Below, in pieces: positions 35,368-44,901 of a DNA stretch of 64,000 bases. The DNA is from Methylobacterium sp. 77 (GTDB lineage Bacteria > Pseudomonadota > Alphaproteobacteria > Rhizobiales > Beijerinckiaceae), in contig NZ_KB910516.1 of assembly GCF_000372825.1 (NCBI RefSeq), positions 1,706,011 to 1,770,010 on the forward strand, read 5' to 3'. Both the position numbers and the translations under genes were made by a program. How positions within the stretch are numbered: position 1 is the first letter of the stretch; every line of letters starts with the position of its first letter. Under the pieces are notes generated by a model that saw only the letters and a program-made list of their open reading frames with translations, was not told the DNA's origin and searched no databases.

Positions 35368-37233
35368 ATGGTCAAAGGCACGATTCTCGCCGTCGATGAC
35401 GAGCCCGACATCCTGATCGCCCTCGAGGACCTGTTCGAGGACGAATACCAGGTCGTTACCACGACAAAACCGTCCGAGGCGCTCGATATCTTGAGAGCGA
35501 GCCCGGATATCGCCGTGATCCTCTCCGATCAGCGGATGCCTGGGATGACCGGCGACGCGATGCTGGCCGAGGCGCGCGCGTTCCACGACGCGCAAGCGAT
35601 CCTGCTCACCGGCTATGCCGATATGAGCGCCGTGATCGCCGCGCTCAACCGGGGAGGCATCACCGGCTACGTCACCAAGCCGTGGGACCCGGTTCTACTA
35701 CGCTCCACCATTCGCCAGGCCTTCGAGCGTCACAGCCTCGCCCGCGATCTCGCCACCGAGCGCGCCCTCCTTCTCGGGCTCCTCGACAACGCCGAAGACG
35801 CCATCGCCTTCAAGGACGTCGAGGGACGTTTCGTCCGTCTCAACGCCCGCAAGGCCGGCAAGCTCGGTCATACGGTCGCTGAATGCCTGGGGCGCACCAG
35901 GGAGGAGCTCGAAGGCGGCTCAAGCGGTCAGAGCCCGACGCGGGAGGCCGACCGCGCCGCGATCGCCAGCGGGATCATCTCGGAGACGGTGTCGGCGGAA
36001 GGTCCGGTCGGGGCGGAGCGCTGGAGCCATGTCACGCGTGTGCCGATCCGCGGCTCCGCCGGGACCGTGACCCACCTCGCCACCATCGAGCGCGACGTCA
36101 CCGAACAGAAGAACCTCGAAGCGCGCTTGCGCCAGTCGGACAAGATGCAGGCCCTCGGCACTCTTGCCGGCGGAATCGCCCACGATTTCAACAACCTCCT
36201 CACCGCGATTCTGGGAAGCCTCGAACTCGTCGGTCCCAAGATCGTCGATCAGCCGCGTGTGCAACGCCTGGTAACCAATGCGGCCCAGGCGGCGCAGCGA
36301 GGCGCTTCCCTCACGAAGCGCCTCCTCAGCTTCAGCCGCGCACGCGACCTGCGTCCCCGCTCCGTCGACGTGAACGCCCTCGTCACCGGGATGGACGCGT
36401 TGCTCGGTGGCAGTCTCGGCGGTCTCGTGACGATCACCACCAACCTCGACGCGGGCAATCCGGCTGCCCTTGTCGATCCGGATCAGCTCGAACTCGCGAT
36501 CCTCAACCTCTGCATCAATGCTCGCGACGCCATGTCGGAGGGGGGCGCGATCTCCATCGCGACCGGTGTGGCGACGGTTACCGAAGACCCCGACCTCGCC
36601 TCGGGCGACTACGTCACCGTGTCGATCACCGATTCGGGTATGGGCATTCCGCCGGAGATCCTGGCCCGCGTCTGCGAACCGTTCTTCACCACCAAATCCG
36701 TCGGCCAGGGCACCGGCCTCGGCCTCGCCATGGTGTTCGGCCTCACTCAACAATCGCACGGAAAGCTCGGCATCTCGAGCGAGGTGGGACAGGGTACGCG
36801 CGTCGATCTGTTCCTTCCCCGCGCCGATACCGCCGAAGAGCGGTCGCCGATCGCCGTAGGGATGGCGACAGGTGCGGCAAGCCCGGCCCGCATTCTCGTG
36901 GTCGACGACGACGCCGAGGTCCGCCACGTCACCGCCTCGTTCCTCAACACCTTCGGCTATACCGAGACCGAAGCGGCGAACGGCGAGGCCGCAGTCGCGA
37001 TGATGGAACGCTCGTCCTTCGATCTCGTCGTAGCGGACCTCGCCATGCCGGGCATGACCGGAGTCGAACTCGCGGAGATCGTGCGGCGACGCTGGTCGGG
37101 TGTGCCCATCCTCATCGTGACCGGACATGCCGAGGCGATCCCGATCCCCGATGACCTGCCGGTGCTGCGTAAGCCGTTCGACTCGGCCGATCTCGCGACG
37201 TTGGTCGCAGGGATGCTCGTCCCGGCCACGTGA
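35368..37233 (+). CDS. Hybrid histidine kinase REC-PAS-HisKA-HATPase-REC
   Basis: This 621-residue protein starts two bases after the previous stop. Domain order: N-terminal receiver (about 5-125, VDDEPDI, phospho-Asp in [13 protein letters not shown]); PAS domain (about 130-250, [22 protein letters not shown]); a second-class HisKA with [14 protein letters not shown]; ATPase ([27 protein letters not shown]); and a C-terminal receiver (about 500-615, [22 protein letters not shown]). No membrane segment is visible. It likely forms the output relay of the chemosensory operon with the preceding kinase. No DNA-binding or GGDEF effector is encoded nearby, so the final target is elsewhere. Confidence 0.9.
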   Translation: MVKGTILAVDDEPDILIALEDLFEDEYQVVTTTKPSEALDILRASPDIAVILSDQRMPGMTGDAMLAEARAFHDAQAILLTGYADMSAVIAALNRGGITGYVTKPWDPVLLRSTIRQAFERHSLARDLATERALLLGLLDNAEDAIAFKDVEGRFVRLNARKAGKLGHTVAECLGRTREELEGGSSGQSPTREADRAAIASGIISETVSAEGPVGAERWSHVTRVPIRGSAGTVTHLATIERDVTEQKNLEARLRQSDKMQALGTLAGGIAHDFNNLLTAILGSLELVGPKIVDQPRVQRLVTNAAQAAQRGASLTKRLLSFSRARDLRPRSVDVNALVTGMDALLGGSLGGLVTITTNLDAGNPAALVDPDQLELAILNLCINARDAMSEGGAISIATGVATVTEDPDLASGDYVTVSITDSGMGIPPEILARVCEPFFTTKSVGQGTGLGLAMVFGLTQQSHGKLGISSEVGQGTRVDLFLPRADTAEERSPIAVGMATGAASPARILVVDDDAEVRHVTASFLNTFGYTETEAANGEAAVAMMERSSFDLVVADLAMPGMTGVELAEIVRRRWSGVPILIVTGHAEAIPIPDDLPVLRKPFDSADLATLVAGMLVPAT

Positions 37234-37458
37234 AGGAGACGCTCCTCGTCTTCTGACGGCCGGCCGAGACCGAGCGGCCCCCGATCCGGCCCGTCCGAGA
37301 AGCCGTGTCGCCTCCGAAACATTCGCCCCACCCGGTAGTGGATCGTCGGTCGGAGTATCATCCCTCAACAATGGGACACGGTTTTCGGACACGCGGCCGT
37401 AGCTAAGTGCCCCTTGGGGAGCCGGACCGTCTACCCCCTCGTTCTGCAGGCGTTCACG
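37234..37458. other. Intergenic region between the chemosensory operon and rplQ
   Basis: This convergent intergenic stretch of 225 bp separates the + strand kinase gene from the - strand ribosomal block. The right edge is the rplQ terminator. No gene, T-tract hairpin on the + strand or mobile-element signature is evident in the remainder. Confidence 0.5.
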
Positions 37459-37482
37459 AAAAAAGGCGGCCTTACGGCCGCC
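37459..37482 (-). terminator. Terminator of the ribosomal alpha operon (after rplQ)
   Basis: On the minus strand GGCGGCC-GTAA-GGCCGCC forms a perfect 7-bp stem with a GNRA tetraloop and is followed by TTTTTT, about 30 bases after the rplQ stop. It is a textbook factor-independent terminator and marks the end of the ribosomal supercluster. Confidence 0.92.
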
Positions 37483-37512
37483 TTGTCGTCGTCTGGTCCA
37501 GATCGATGAGGC

Positions 37513-37923
37513 TTACGCCGCGTCGGAAACCTGCGAAGGGCCCGAATCCAAGCCGCGGGCGTCGACGTCACGATCCACGAACTCGATCACGGCGAGCGGG
37601 GCGTTGTCGCCGTAGCGAAAGCCGGCCTTCATGATGCGGCAATAACCACCCGGGCGCGCATTGTAGCGCGGGCCGAGAACGGCGAAGAGCTTGCGAACCA
37701 TGTCGTGGTCGCGGATCTGAGACATCGCGAGACGGCGCGCATGCAGCGAATCGGTCTTGCCGAGAGTGATCAGCTTCTCGATGACCGGACGTAGATCCTT
37801 GGCCTTCGGCAGCGTGGTGATGATCTGCTCGTGCTTGATCAGCGCGGCGGACATGTTGGCGAACATCGCCTTGCGGTGTTCGGTGGTGCGGTTGAAGCGA
37901 CGACCGCGAAATCCATGACGCAT
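37513..37923 (-). CDS. rplQ: 50S ribosomal protein L17
   Basis: This is 136 residues beginning [25 protein letters not shown], the invariant L17 N terminus that lines the polypeptide exit-side surface of the large subunit. The conserved core [15 protein letters not shown] and [32 protein letters not shown] is complete, with a short variable tail. It is the last gene of the alpha operon, after rpoA. The 187-bp gap from rpoA contains a long perfect hairpin. Confidence 0.97.
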   Translation of the reverse strand: MRHGFRGRRFNRTTEHRKAMFANMSAALIKHEQIITTLPKAKDLRPVIEKLITLGKTDSLHARRLAMSQIRDHDMVRKLFAVLGPRYNARPGGYCRIMKAGFRYGDNAPLAVIEFVDRDVDARGLDSGPSQVSDAA

Positions 37924-38023
37924 TTGGCTATTCCTTGCTTAAATGGCCGCCGTGCCACGGTACGGCCAAGCGCCCCATCACCGGGGCTGTTCATTCCGCA
38001 TGACCCAGCGGCGGGATTCATTT

Positions 38024-38046
38024 GGGTTTGCGCGTCGCGCAAACCC
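38024..38046 (-). other. Perfect 10-bp inverted repeat between rpoA and rplQ
   Basis: GGGTTTGCGC-GTC-GCGCAAACCC is a perfect dyad in the rpoA-rplQ spacer. There is no T tract on the minus strand, so it is unlikely to stop transcription fully. It could stabilise the upstream message, be a processing site or reduce rplQ expression. Confidence 0.6.
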
Positions 38047-38110
38047 CGAGATGTCGGCCAAACGAGCGGCGCCGAAACGCGCCACTCAATCGTGCCGGAT
38101 GCGACGCGCC

Positions 38111-39130
38111 TCAGTAGTGCTCTTCGAAGCGCTTGGCGAGGTCTTCGATGTTCTCCGGCGGCCAACCGGGGATGTCCATGCCGAGGTGGAGGCCCATTGC
38201 TGCAAGGACTTCCTTGATCTCGTTGAGCGACTTGCGGCCGAAGTTCGGGGTGCGCAGCATCTCGCCCTCGGACTTCTGGATGAGGTCGCCGATATAGACG
38301 ATGTTGTCGTTCTTCAGGCAGTTCGCCGAGCGGACCGAGAGTTCGAGCTCGTCGACCTTCTTGAGCAACGCCGGGTTGAAGGGGAGCTGCGGCGCGAGCG
38401 GCTGCGCCTCCTCCTTGCGGGGCTCTTCGAAGTTCACGAAAACCTGGAGCTGGTCCTGGATGATGCGCGCGGCATAGGCCAGGGCATCCTCCGGCGACAC
38501 GGCGCCGTTGGTCTCGATCGTCATCGTCAGCTTGTCCTTGTCGAGATCCTGGCCCTCGCGGGTGGTCTCGATGCGGTAGGACACCTTGGTGACGGGCGAG
38601 AACAGGGCGTCCACCGGGATCAGGCCGATGGGAGCGTCCTCGGGACGGTTGCGCTCGGCCGGGACATAGCCCTTGCCCGTGGCGACGGTGAATTCCATCC
38701 GGATCTCGGCGCCGTCATCGAGCGTGCAGATGACGAGGTCCGGGTTCAGGATCTGGATATCGCCTACGGCGGCGATATCGCCGGCGGTGACCGTGCCGGG
38801 GCCGGTCTTGCGCAGCGTGAGGCGCTTGGGGGCCTCCGTCTGCGACCGGATGGCGATCGTCTTGATGTTGAGGACGATGTCGGTCACGTCCTCGCGAACG
38901 CCGGGGATCGAAGAGAATTCATGCAGAACGCCGTCGATCTGCACCGAGGTCACGGCTGCGCCCTGAAGTGACGACAGCAGGACCCGGCGAAGAGAGTTGC
39001 CGAGCGTCGTGCCGAAGCCGCGCTCGAGCGGCTCGGCGACGACGGTCGCGACCCGCTTCGGGTCATGCCCGGTCGAGACCTGAAGCTTGTTGGGCTTGAT
39101 GAGCTCTTGCCAGTTCTTCTGTATGACCAC
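38111..39130 (-). CDS. rpoA: DNA-directed RNA polymerase subunit alpha
   Basis: This is a 339-residue alpha subunit. The N-terminal domain (dimerisation and assembly) shows [30 protein letters not shown]. The C-terminal domain (about 265-325) shows [48 protein letters not shown], including the helix-hairpin-helix and the UP-element-binding arginine region. The start is a GTG at 39130 giving [16 protein letters not shown], preceded by GAGAGG; an ATG 11 codons upstream adds nonconserved residues. It is separated from rpsK by an intruding hydrolase gene. Confidence 0.97.
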   Translation of the reverse strand: MVIQKNWQELIKPNKLQVSTGHDPKRVATVVAEPLERGFGTTLGNSLRRVLLSSLQGAAVTSVQIDGVLHEFSSIPGVREDVTDIVLNIKTIAIRSQTEAPKRLTLRKTGPGTVTAGDIAAVGDIQILNPDLVICTLDDGAEIRMEFTVATGKGYVPAERNRPEDAPIGLIPVDALFSPVTKVSYRIETTREGQDLDKDKLTMTIETNGAVSPEDALAYAARIIQDQLQVFVNFEEPRKEEAQPLAPQLPFNPALLKKVDELELSVRSANCLKNDNIVYIGDLIQKSEGEMLRTPNFGRKSLNEIKEVLAAMGLHLGMDIPGWPPENIEDLAKRFEEHY

Positions 39131-39249
39131 GGTCCTACCTCTCGCAATTCCGACACGAGCCATTGCAATGGCCGGTCCTTGAGCCCTTCCCGCACATCGC
39201 CTTGCGCGGCTCGGTCTCGAAATTCATGTGCCCGCGACGCAGCGGACGG

Positions 39250-40149
39250 TTAGTTAGCCCCGACCCAGAGTTCCGGGACGAAACTATAGGCTGCACCGGC
39301 CCGCGCCACGTAGCCGAGCGCCGGGAACTCCAAGTGGCCGCCGGTAACGAACGTCTTCTCGCTCGAGACCTCGTCCAGCATCCGCTTGCGTACCGAACTC
39401 GCCCGATCCGAGTCCACGTCGAACACCAAGCTGGCCTCCGGACGTTTAAACTGGATCGCCGGCAGATGAATGATATCTGCCCACATCAATAGGGACGCGG
39501 AGCCCGACACGATGCGGAACCCGGTATGACCCGGGGTGTGGCCCGGAAGCGGAACCGCCGTGATTCCCGGCAACACCTCTTCGCTGGTCATCGTCCGCAC
39601 CCGACCGGAATAGGGCGCGACCGCCTTTTGCGCATTCCGGAAATACGGCCGGGCCCCTTCTGGAGCCCGAGATACGGCGTCTTCCGCCAACCAATACGCG
39701 GATTCGGCCTCGTGGAGGACGAGTTCCGCATTCGGATAGGCGGCCGACCCATCATCGTGGATCAGGCCCCCGGCATGGTCGGGATGGAGATGCGTGAGCA
39801 ATACCGTCCCGATATCCTCTGGCGCGACGCCTGCGACAGCGAGCGCCTCCGGAACACGACCGAGTGTGTCGCCACCGAAATGGCCCATGCCCGAATCGAT
39901 GAGGATCGGCTTCGAACCGGGCGCCTCGATCAGGTAGGCGTTCAAGGTGATGCGCGGAGCCTGAGCACGAAAGCCGGCCGCCTGAAGCGCGCCGGCCTCG
40001 TCCGACCCGATCCCGGTGACGAGATCGAGGGATCCCTGAAGGTAACCGTCGTTCACAACGGTGACGGTCAGATCGCCAAGGCTCCAGCGCAGAACGCCGG
40101 GGAGTGCCTTCACGGCATCAGACACACGCTTCTCCGTATTCGCACCCAA
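39250..40149 (-). CDS. Metallo-beta-lactamase-fold hydrolase inserted in the alpha operon
   Basis: This 299-residue protein has the metal-binding motif THLHPDHAGG (about residues 119-128), the later histidine in PLPGHTPGHTGF, the aspartate of MWADIIHL and the final histidine region TGGHLEFP. The pattern resembles the quorum-quenching lactonase/MBL-fold hydrolases (AiiA/AttM-like). It is not a member of the conserved rpsK-rpoA-rplQ order; it lies 21 bp after rpsK and about 119 bp before rpoA on the same strand, so it must be co-transcribed unless it has its own promoter. The substrate is unknown. A signal peptide is not obvious. Confidence 0.88.
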   Translation of the reverse strand: MGANTEKRVSDAVKALPGVLRWSLGDLTVTVVNDGYLQGSLDLVTGIGSDEAGALQAAGFRAQAPRITLNAYLIEAPGSKPILIDSGMGHFGGDTLGRVPEALAVAGVAPEDIGTVLLTHLHPDHAGGLIHDDGSAAYPNAELVLHEAESAYWLAEDAVSRAPEGARPYFRNAQKAVAPYSGRVRTMTSEEVLPGITAVPLPGHTPGHTGFRIVSGSASLLMWADIIHLPAIQFKRPEASLVFDVDSDRASSVRKRMLDEVSSEKTFVTGGHLEFPALGYVARAGAAYSFVPELWVGAN

Positions 40150-40170
40150 GGGCTGATCGACGAACCGGTA

Positions 40171-40560
40171 TCAGACGCGACGACGCTTGCGCGGGCGGCA
40201 GCCGTTATGCGGGATCGAGGTGACGTCGCGGATCGACGTCACGGTGAAACCAGCAGCCTGAAGTGCGCGCAGAGCCGATTCGCGGCCCGAACCGGGGCCC
40301 GACACTTCGACCTCGAGCGTGCGCATGCCGTGCTCCGATGCCTTCCGGGCTGCGTCTTCCGCAGCGACCTGGGCAGCATAAGGGGTCGACTTACGCGAGC
40401 CCTTGAATCCCATGGCGCCGGCAGACGACCACGAGATGGTGTTGCCCTGCGCATCGGTGATGGTGATCATCGTGTTGTTGAACGAAGCGTTCACGTGGGC
40501 GACGCCCGACACGATGTTCTTGCGTTCGCGGCGGCGAATGCGGGTTGCTTCCTTGGCCAT
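40171..40560 (-). CDS. rpsK: 30S ribosomal protein S11
   Basis: This is 129 residues with the strongly conserved [21 protein letters not shown] and [23 protein letters not shown], and the basic C terminus [18 protein letters not shown]11 forms the small-subunit platform near the mRNA exit. It follows rpsM by 158 bp, a gap that contains two stem-loops, and precedes the hydrolase gene by 21 bp. Confidence 0.97.
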   Translation of the reverse strand: MAKEATRIRRRERKNIVSGVAHVNASFNNTMITITDAQGNTISWSSAGAMGFKGSRKSTPYAAQVAAEDAARKASEHGMRTLEVEVSGPGSGRESALRALQAAGFTVTSIRDVTSIPHNGCRPRKRRRV

Positions 40561-40678
40561 TGTCTCTCGTCTCGTCCTTCAGGCGCGCCCGTCATTCCAG
40601 GCGCTCGGGATTCTTGGAAGTTGGCGGAAGAAGCCGGAGAGGCTTTTCCGACCAGCCGGATGCTCCGGCCGAACGCTT

Positions 40679-40705
40679 GAGAGGCCGCGCGAAGCGCGAC
40701 CTCTC
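40679..40705 (-). other. 12-bp hairpin between rpsM and rpsK
   Basis: On the minus strand GAGAGGTCGCGC and GCGCGGCCTCTC pair over 12 positions (one G-T wobble) around a TTC loop. A second small stem GCCGGA-TGC-TCCGGC lies at 40655-40669. Neither is followed by a T tract, so a role in message processing or stability is more likely than termination. Confidence 0.6.
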
Positions 40706-40718
40706 GAACACGACGGAA

Positions 40719-41087
40719 TTACTTCTTCTTGCCGGCGATCGGCTTGGACTTGCCCTTGCGGGTGCGCGCATTGGTGTGCGTGCGCTGACCGCGGACGGGC
40801 AGGTTACGACGATGGCGCAGGCCACGGTAGCAGCCCAGATCCATCAGGCGCTTGATGTTCATCGACACTTCGCGGCGCAGATCGCCCTCGACGATGTAGT
40901 CGCGGTCGATCGTCTCGCGGATCGAGAGCACTTCGGCGTCGGTGAGCTGATTCACGCGGCGCTCAGCGGGAATACCGACCTTGCCGGTAATCTCTTCGGC
41001 CTTCTTGGGGCCGATGCCATGGATGTACTGAAGCGCGATGACGACGCGCTTGTTGGTCGGGATGTTGACGCCTGCGATACGTGCCAA
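40719..41087 (-). CDS. rpsM: 30S ribosomal protein S13
   Basis: This is 122 residues with the invariant core [17 protein letters not shown] and the C-terminal [34 protein letters not shown] that contacts tRNA and bridges the subunits. The start is a TTG at 41087, giving [15 protein letters not shown], with GGAG seven bases upstream; this restores the exact family length. It is the first gene of the alpha operon and has its own strong-looking promoter just downstream of adk. Confidence 0.96.
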   Translation of the reverse strand: MARIAGVNIPTNKRVVIALQYIHGIGPKKAEEITGKVGIPAERRVNQLTDAEVLSIRETIDRDYIVEGDLRREVSMNIKRLMDLGCYRGLRHRRNLPVRGQRTHTNARTRKGKSKPIAGKKK

Positions 41088-41249
41088 GGTCTCACTCCAT
41101 CGGGCGCTCGGACGCAAAGGTCCGGCCCTGCTGTGTCACGCGCGTCCGGTGGAGGCCGGCCCCTGCGCGCCGCCCATAACGACAAATCGGCCCGCAGCGC
41201 CTCCTGACACGAGGCACTCCAGACCCATCACGCATGGACGAATGACGGC

Positions 41250-41278
41250 CTGCTAGCGCGGGCCGTCGGTATTGTCAA
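41250..41278 (-). promoter_or_regulatory. Candidate promoter of the alpha operon (rpsM)
   Basis: On the minus strand TTGACA (41273-41278) and TAGCAG (41250-41255) are 17 bp apart, in the adk-rpsM spacer. Transcription would start near 41243, leaving a 5' leader of about 155 bases. The -10 region overlaps an inverted repeat ACGGCC...GGCCGT, which may be coincidental. The promoter would drive rpsM-rpsK-hydrolase-rpoA-rplQ. Confidence 0.6.
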
Positions 41279-41298
41279 CTTGAACCGCGAAGACGATC

Positions 41299-41901
41299 TC
41301 AGGATGCGGTCGCGCTCGCGTGCGGTTCGAGCACGCCCATCAACTCGGTCGTGACCTCGTCGACGGGATTCATCCCATCAATGCTCTGCAGCATGCCGAG
41401 GCTTGAATAATAGGCCGACAGAGGTGCGGTCTGAGCGCGGAACGCGGCAAGGCGGGTCTTGAAAACCTCGGGAGTGTCGTCCTTGCGGACCGGCTCGCCA
41501 CGGGCCGCCGTCTCGGCGGCGCGCTTGGAAATGCGGTCGACGAGGATATCCTCGTTCACCGCGAACTCGATCACCGTGTCGAGCGACAGGTTCTTGTCGG
41601 CAAGCATCCGATCAAGCGCCGCGGCCTGATCCACCGTGCGGGGAAAGCCGTCGAGAATGAATCCGCTGCGGGCGTCGGCCTCCTCGATCCGGTCGGCGAC
41701 GATGCCGACAACGACGGAATCAGGGACGAGCCCGCCACTTTCCATGATCGACTTCGCCTCGAGGCCGACCGGCGTACCGGCAGCGACCGCTGCCCGCAGC
41801 ATGTCGCCCGTCGACAGCTGCGGTATGCCGAACCGCTCGACGATCCGGGCCGACTGGGTTCCCTTACCGGCTCCAGGTGGTCCGAGCAGAATGATCCGCA
41901 T
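41299..41901 (-). CDS. adk: Adenylate kinase (short form)
   Basis: This 200-residue kinase makes ADP from ATP and AMP. The P-loop is [10 protein letters not shown], the AMP site shows [18 protein letters not shown] and FILDGFPRT, and the conserved RISKR and [13 protein letters not shown] segments are present. The LID is short and lacks the zinc-binding cysteines, so it is the small alphaproteobacterial type. It follows secY as in many bacterial spc operons. Confidence 0.96.
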   Translation of the reverse strand: MRIILLGPPGAGKGTQSARIVERFGIPQLSTGDMLRAAVAAGTPVGLEAKSIMESGGLVPDSVVVGIVADRIEEADARSGFILDGFPRTVDQAAALDRMLADKNLSLDTVIEFAVNEDILVDRISKRAAETAARGEPVRKDDTPEVFKTRLAAFRAQTAPLSAYYSSLGMLQSIDGMNPVDEVTTELMGVLEPHASATAS

Positions 41902-42020
41902 AGCGTCGTTGTCCTCGTCCGGTTGCCGCTTCAGGCGTTATGGTTCGGGCGTTCAGGGGCGCATCAAGACGATGCCTCCCCGGCATCGCCCTGTTTTGAA
42001 AAGCGTGTTCTGCGGCGCCG

Positions 42021-43358
42021 TCAACGGCGCCGTGTCGCGCCGCGCAGCTTGGCCTTCTTCACCAGGCCCTCGTACTGGTGCGCCATCAGATGCCCATGGA
42101 CCTGCGCCACAGTGTCCATCGTCACGGAAACGACGATGAGCAGGGAGGTGCCGCCGAATCCAAGGCTGGCTGAGGCGTACGAGGCCAGGATTTCCGGCAC
42201 AAGGCAGACAAAGGTCAAATACAGCGCGCCGATGAGGGTGATGCGCGTCAGGACCTTGTCGATGAAAGTCGCCGTGCGCTCCCCAGGCCGGATACCCGGG
42301 ATGAAACCGCCCTGCTTCTTGAGGTTGTCCGCCGTCTCCTGCGGATTGAAAACGACCGCCGTGTAGAAGAAGGCGAAGAAAATGATCAGCGCCGCGTAGA
42401 GCACCATGTAGAGCGGCCGGCCGTGGCCGAGATAGGTCGTGATCGTCGCGAGCACGCCGGTGCCGCCATTGTTGGCCGAGAAGCTTGCCACGGTAGCCGG
42501 CAGCAGGAGCAGCGACGAGGCGAAGATCGGCGGGATCACACCGGCGGTGTTGAGCTTGAGCGGCAGGAACGAACTCTGCCCCTCGTACATGCGGTTGCCG
42601 ACTTGGCGCTTGGGGTAGTTGATCAAGAGCCGGCGCTGGGCGCGCTCCATGAACACGATGAAGTAGACGAGGCCGATGGCCGCGACGCCGACGCCGAGGA
42701 TGACCGCCGCCGAGAGCGCGCCCGTGCGGCTCAGCTCGAGCGCGCTGACGATGGCCGTCGGCAGATGGGCGACGATGCCCGCGAAGATGATCAGGGACGA
42801 CCCATTGCCGATGCCGCGAGAGGTGATCTGCTCGCCGATCCACATCAGGAACAGCGTTCCGCCCGTGAGCGTGATCACTGTGGACAGGATGAAGAACGGG
42901 CCCGGATCGATCGCCGCGCTCGAACCCTGGAGCCCGAAGGCGATGCCCCAGCTCTGAACCAGCGCCAGCACGACCGTCAGGTAGCGGGTGTACTGATTGA
43001 TGACCTTGCGGCCGGATTCGCCCTCCTTCTTCAGAGTTTCCAGGCTCGGGATCACCGAGGTGAGAAGCTGAATGATGATGGAGGCCGAGATGTACGGCAT
43101 GATGTTGAGCGCGAAGATCGCCATGCGCTCGACGGCACCGCCGGAGAACATGTTGAACAGACCGAGCACGCCACCGGCCTGCTGCTGGAAGTTCCGGGCG
43201 AACTGCTCGGGGTCGATGCCGGGAATCGGGATGTAGGTGCCGAGCCGGAACACGATCAGCGCACCCAGCGTGAACCAGATGCGCTTCTTGAGCTCGTCGG
43301 CCTTGGCGATGGCCCCGAAATTGAGGTTCGCGGCAAGCTGCTCGGCGGCTGAGGCCAT
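42021..43358 (-). CDS. secY: Preprotein translocase subunit SecY
   Basis: This 445-residue channel subunit of the Sec translocon has ten predicted membrane helices. The N-terminal plug region GAIAKADELKKRIWFTLGALIVFRLGTYIPIPGIDPEQF and the cytoplasmic loop motif EERAQRRL-like (ERAQRRLLINYPKRQVGNRMYEGQSSFLPLKLNTAGVIPPIF) are typical. SecE and SecG are not in this window. It lies between rplO and adk with a 149-bp gap to rplO that holds a hairpin. Confidence 0.97.
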   Translation of the reverse strand: MASAAEQLAANLNFGAIAKADELKKRIWFTLGALIVFRLGTYIPIPGIDPEQFARNFQQQAGGVLGLFNMFSGGAVERMAIFALNIMPYISASIIIQLLTSVIPSLETLKKEGESGRKVINQYTRYLTVVLALVQSWGIAFGLQGSSAAIDPGPFFILSTVITLTGGTLFLMWIGEQITSRGIGNGSSLIIFAGIVAHLPTAIVSALELSRTGALSAAVILGVGVAAIGLVYFIVFMERAQRRLLINYPKRQVGNRMYEGQSSFLPLKLNTAGVIPPIFASSLLLLPATVASFSANNGGTGVLATITTYLGHGRPLYMVLYAALIIFFAFFYTAVVFNPQETADNLKKQGGFIPGIRPGERTATFIDKVLTRITLIGALYLTFVCLVPEILASYASASLGFGGTSLLIVVSVTMDTVAQVHGHLMAHQYEGLVKKAKLRGATRRR

Positions 43359-43418
43359 GGCACCGGTTCCTGAGATCGATCCAGATTGGGGGCTGAAGCA
43401 CCCCCGAACAAACTGAAA

Positions 43419-43450
43419 CGGCGGCCACGCGCAGGTCGCACGGGCCGCCG
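43419..43450 (-). other. 8-bp GC hairpin in the rplO-secY spacer
   Basis: CGGCGGCC pairs perfectly with GGCCGCCG around a 16-base loop in the 149-bp gap between rplO and secY. There is no downstream T tract on the minus strand. It could reduce expression of secY and adk relative to the ribosomal genes upstream. Confidence 0.5.
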
Positions 43451-43507
43451 CTCAGAGCTTCGACTTAAAGTCTACCCCGACGCTACGCAACAGCGGCGTC
43501 GAGAGAC

Positions 43508-44005
43508 TTATGCCTCGGAAGACTTGCCACGGGTGGAAACGCCGGCACCGAAGGCGACGTTCACCGTGCCACCGAGCTTCTCGACAGCCTCGACGGCCGA
43601 CTTGGAAGCGCGGGTGACCTCGAAGGAGAGCTTCGCGGTCAGCTCGCCGACACCGAGCAGCTTCACGCCGTCACGAGGACGGGCAATGATTCCGGCGGTG
43701 ACGAGAGTTTCAATCGTGACGATCGCGGCAGCGTCGAGACGACCCGCGTCGACAGCCTGCTGGATCCGACCGAGATTCACCTCGTTCAAGTCCGTCGAAT
43801 ACAGGTTGTTGAAGCCACGCTTGGGCAGACGACGGTGAAGCGGCATCTGGCCGCCCTCGAAGCCTTTGATCGAGACGCCGGAACGGGCCTTCTGGCCCTT
43901 GACGCCACGACCAGCGGTCTTGCCCTTGCCGGAGCCGATGCCTCGGCCGACGCGCATCCGGTTCTTGGTTGCGCCTGGATTGTCGTGGAGTTCGTTCAGT
44001 TTCAT
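43508..44005 (-). CDS. rplO: 50S ribosomal protein L15
   Basis: This is 165 residues. The glycine-rich N terminus [43 protein letters not shown] and the following [19 protein letters not shown] are highly conserved in L15, an early-assembly protein of the large subunit. It starts 11 bp after rpmD in the spc gene order. Confidence 0.97.
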   Translation of the reverse strand: MKLNELHDNPGATKNRMRVGRGIGSGKGKTAGRGVKGQKARSGVSIKGFEGGQMPLHRRLPKRGFNNLYSTDLNEVNLGRIQQAVDAGRLDAAAIVTIETLVTAGIIARPRDGVKLLGVGELTAKLSFEVTRASKSAVEAVEKLGGTVNVAFGAGVSTRGKSSEA

Positions 44006-44016
44006 GATGCCCTCCC

Positions 44017-44208
44017 TCAGGCCGCGTCGTCGAGGACGCGCACGAGGTGATGCACCTTGCGGATCATGCCACGCACGGAGGGGGTATCCTCCAGCGTCGC
44101 CACCCGGTGCAGCTTGTTCAGCTTGAGGCCGATCAGCGTCGCGCGCTGGTCGCCCTCGCGGCGGATCGGCGAACCGATCTGCTCAACGCGGAGAGTCTTC
44201 GTTGCCAT
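44017..44208 (-). CDS. rpmD: 50S ribosomal protein L30
   Basis: This is 63 residues with the L30 pattern [57 protein letters not shown]. The size is normal for bacterial L30, which is a single small domain. It sits 12 bp after rpsE and 11 bp before rplO. Confidence 0.96.
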   Translation of the reverse strand: MATKTLRVEQIGSPIRREGDQRATLIGLKLNKLHRVATLEDTPSVRGMIRKVHHLVRVLDDAA

Positions 44209-44220
44209 TGCACCCTCCCC

Positions 44221-44808
44221 TTATGCCACTGCGGCTTCGGACGTGTCGGACGGATCAGCGTCGCGACGACGAGCCTGGAGCGCCGACACCTTGAGACCGC
44301 GACGAGCCGCGACGGAGCGCGGGCTGTCCTCGTTCTTCAGGGCATCGAAGGTGGCGCGCACGAGGTTGTAGGGGTTCGAAGAGCCGAGGCTCTTGGCCAC
44401 CACGTCCTGCATGCCCAGCGTCTCGAAGACGGCGCGCATCGGGCCGCCGGCGATGATGCCGGTACCCTGGGGGGCTGCGCGCAAGATGACCTTGCCGGCG
44501 CCATGACGTCCCTGGACGTCGTGATGCAGGGTGCGGCCCTCCCGCAGAGCGACGCGGACGAGACCGCGCTTTGCGGCTTCCGTGGCCTTGCGGATGGCTT
44601 CCGGCACTTCGCGCGCCTTGCCGTGGCCGAAGCCGACGCGGCCCTTCTGGTCGCCGACGACGACGAGAGCAGCGAAGCCGAAGCGACGACCACCCTTCAC
44701 CACCTTGGCGACGCGGTTGATGTGGACGAGCTTGTCCACGAACTCGCTGTCGCGCTCCTCGCGCTCGTCGCGGCGGCCGCGGCCCCCGCCTTCCCGTTCA
44801 CGTGCCAT
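44221..44808 (-). CDS. rpsE: 30S ribosomal protein S5
   Basis: This is 195 residues. The N-terminal segment is a basic, glycine-rich extension. The double-stranded-RNA-binding-like fold begins with [27 protein letters not shown], and the S5 core [20 protein letters not shown], followed by [43 protein letters not shown], is complete. S5 takes part in decoding accuracy. It is followed by rpmD. Confidence 0.97.
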   Translation of the reverse strand: MAREREGGGRGRRDEREERDSEFVDKLVHINRVAKVVKGGRRFGFAALVVVGDQKGRVGFGHGKAREVPEAIRKATEAAKRGLVRVALREGRTLHHDVQGRHGAGKVILRAAPQGTGIIAGGPMRAVFETLGMQDVVAKSLGSSNPYNLVRATFDALKNEDSPRSVAARRGLKVSALQARRRDADPSDTSEAAVA

Positions 44809-44901
44809 GTTTCAATCCTGTCTCACTGACGCGGGCGGCGGAGCCCGCTCGCTTGATAGCTTGTCCGAGGGACGACATACGCCGCCCCTCCCCGCCTGAT
44901 C

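Noticed and set aside
42014..42031. Stem GGCGCCG-TCAA-CGGCGCC at the secY stop
   Set aside because: It lies across the end of the coding sequence and has no T tract on the minus strand, so I do not call it a terminator.
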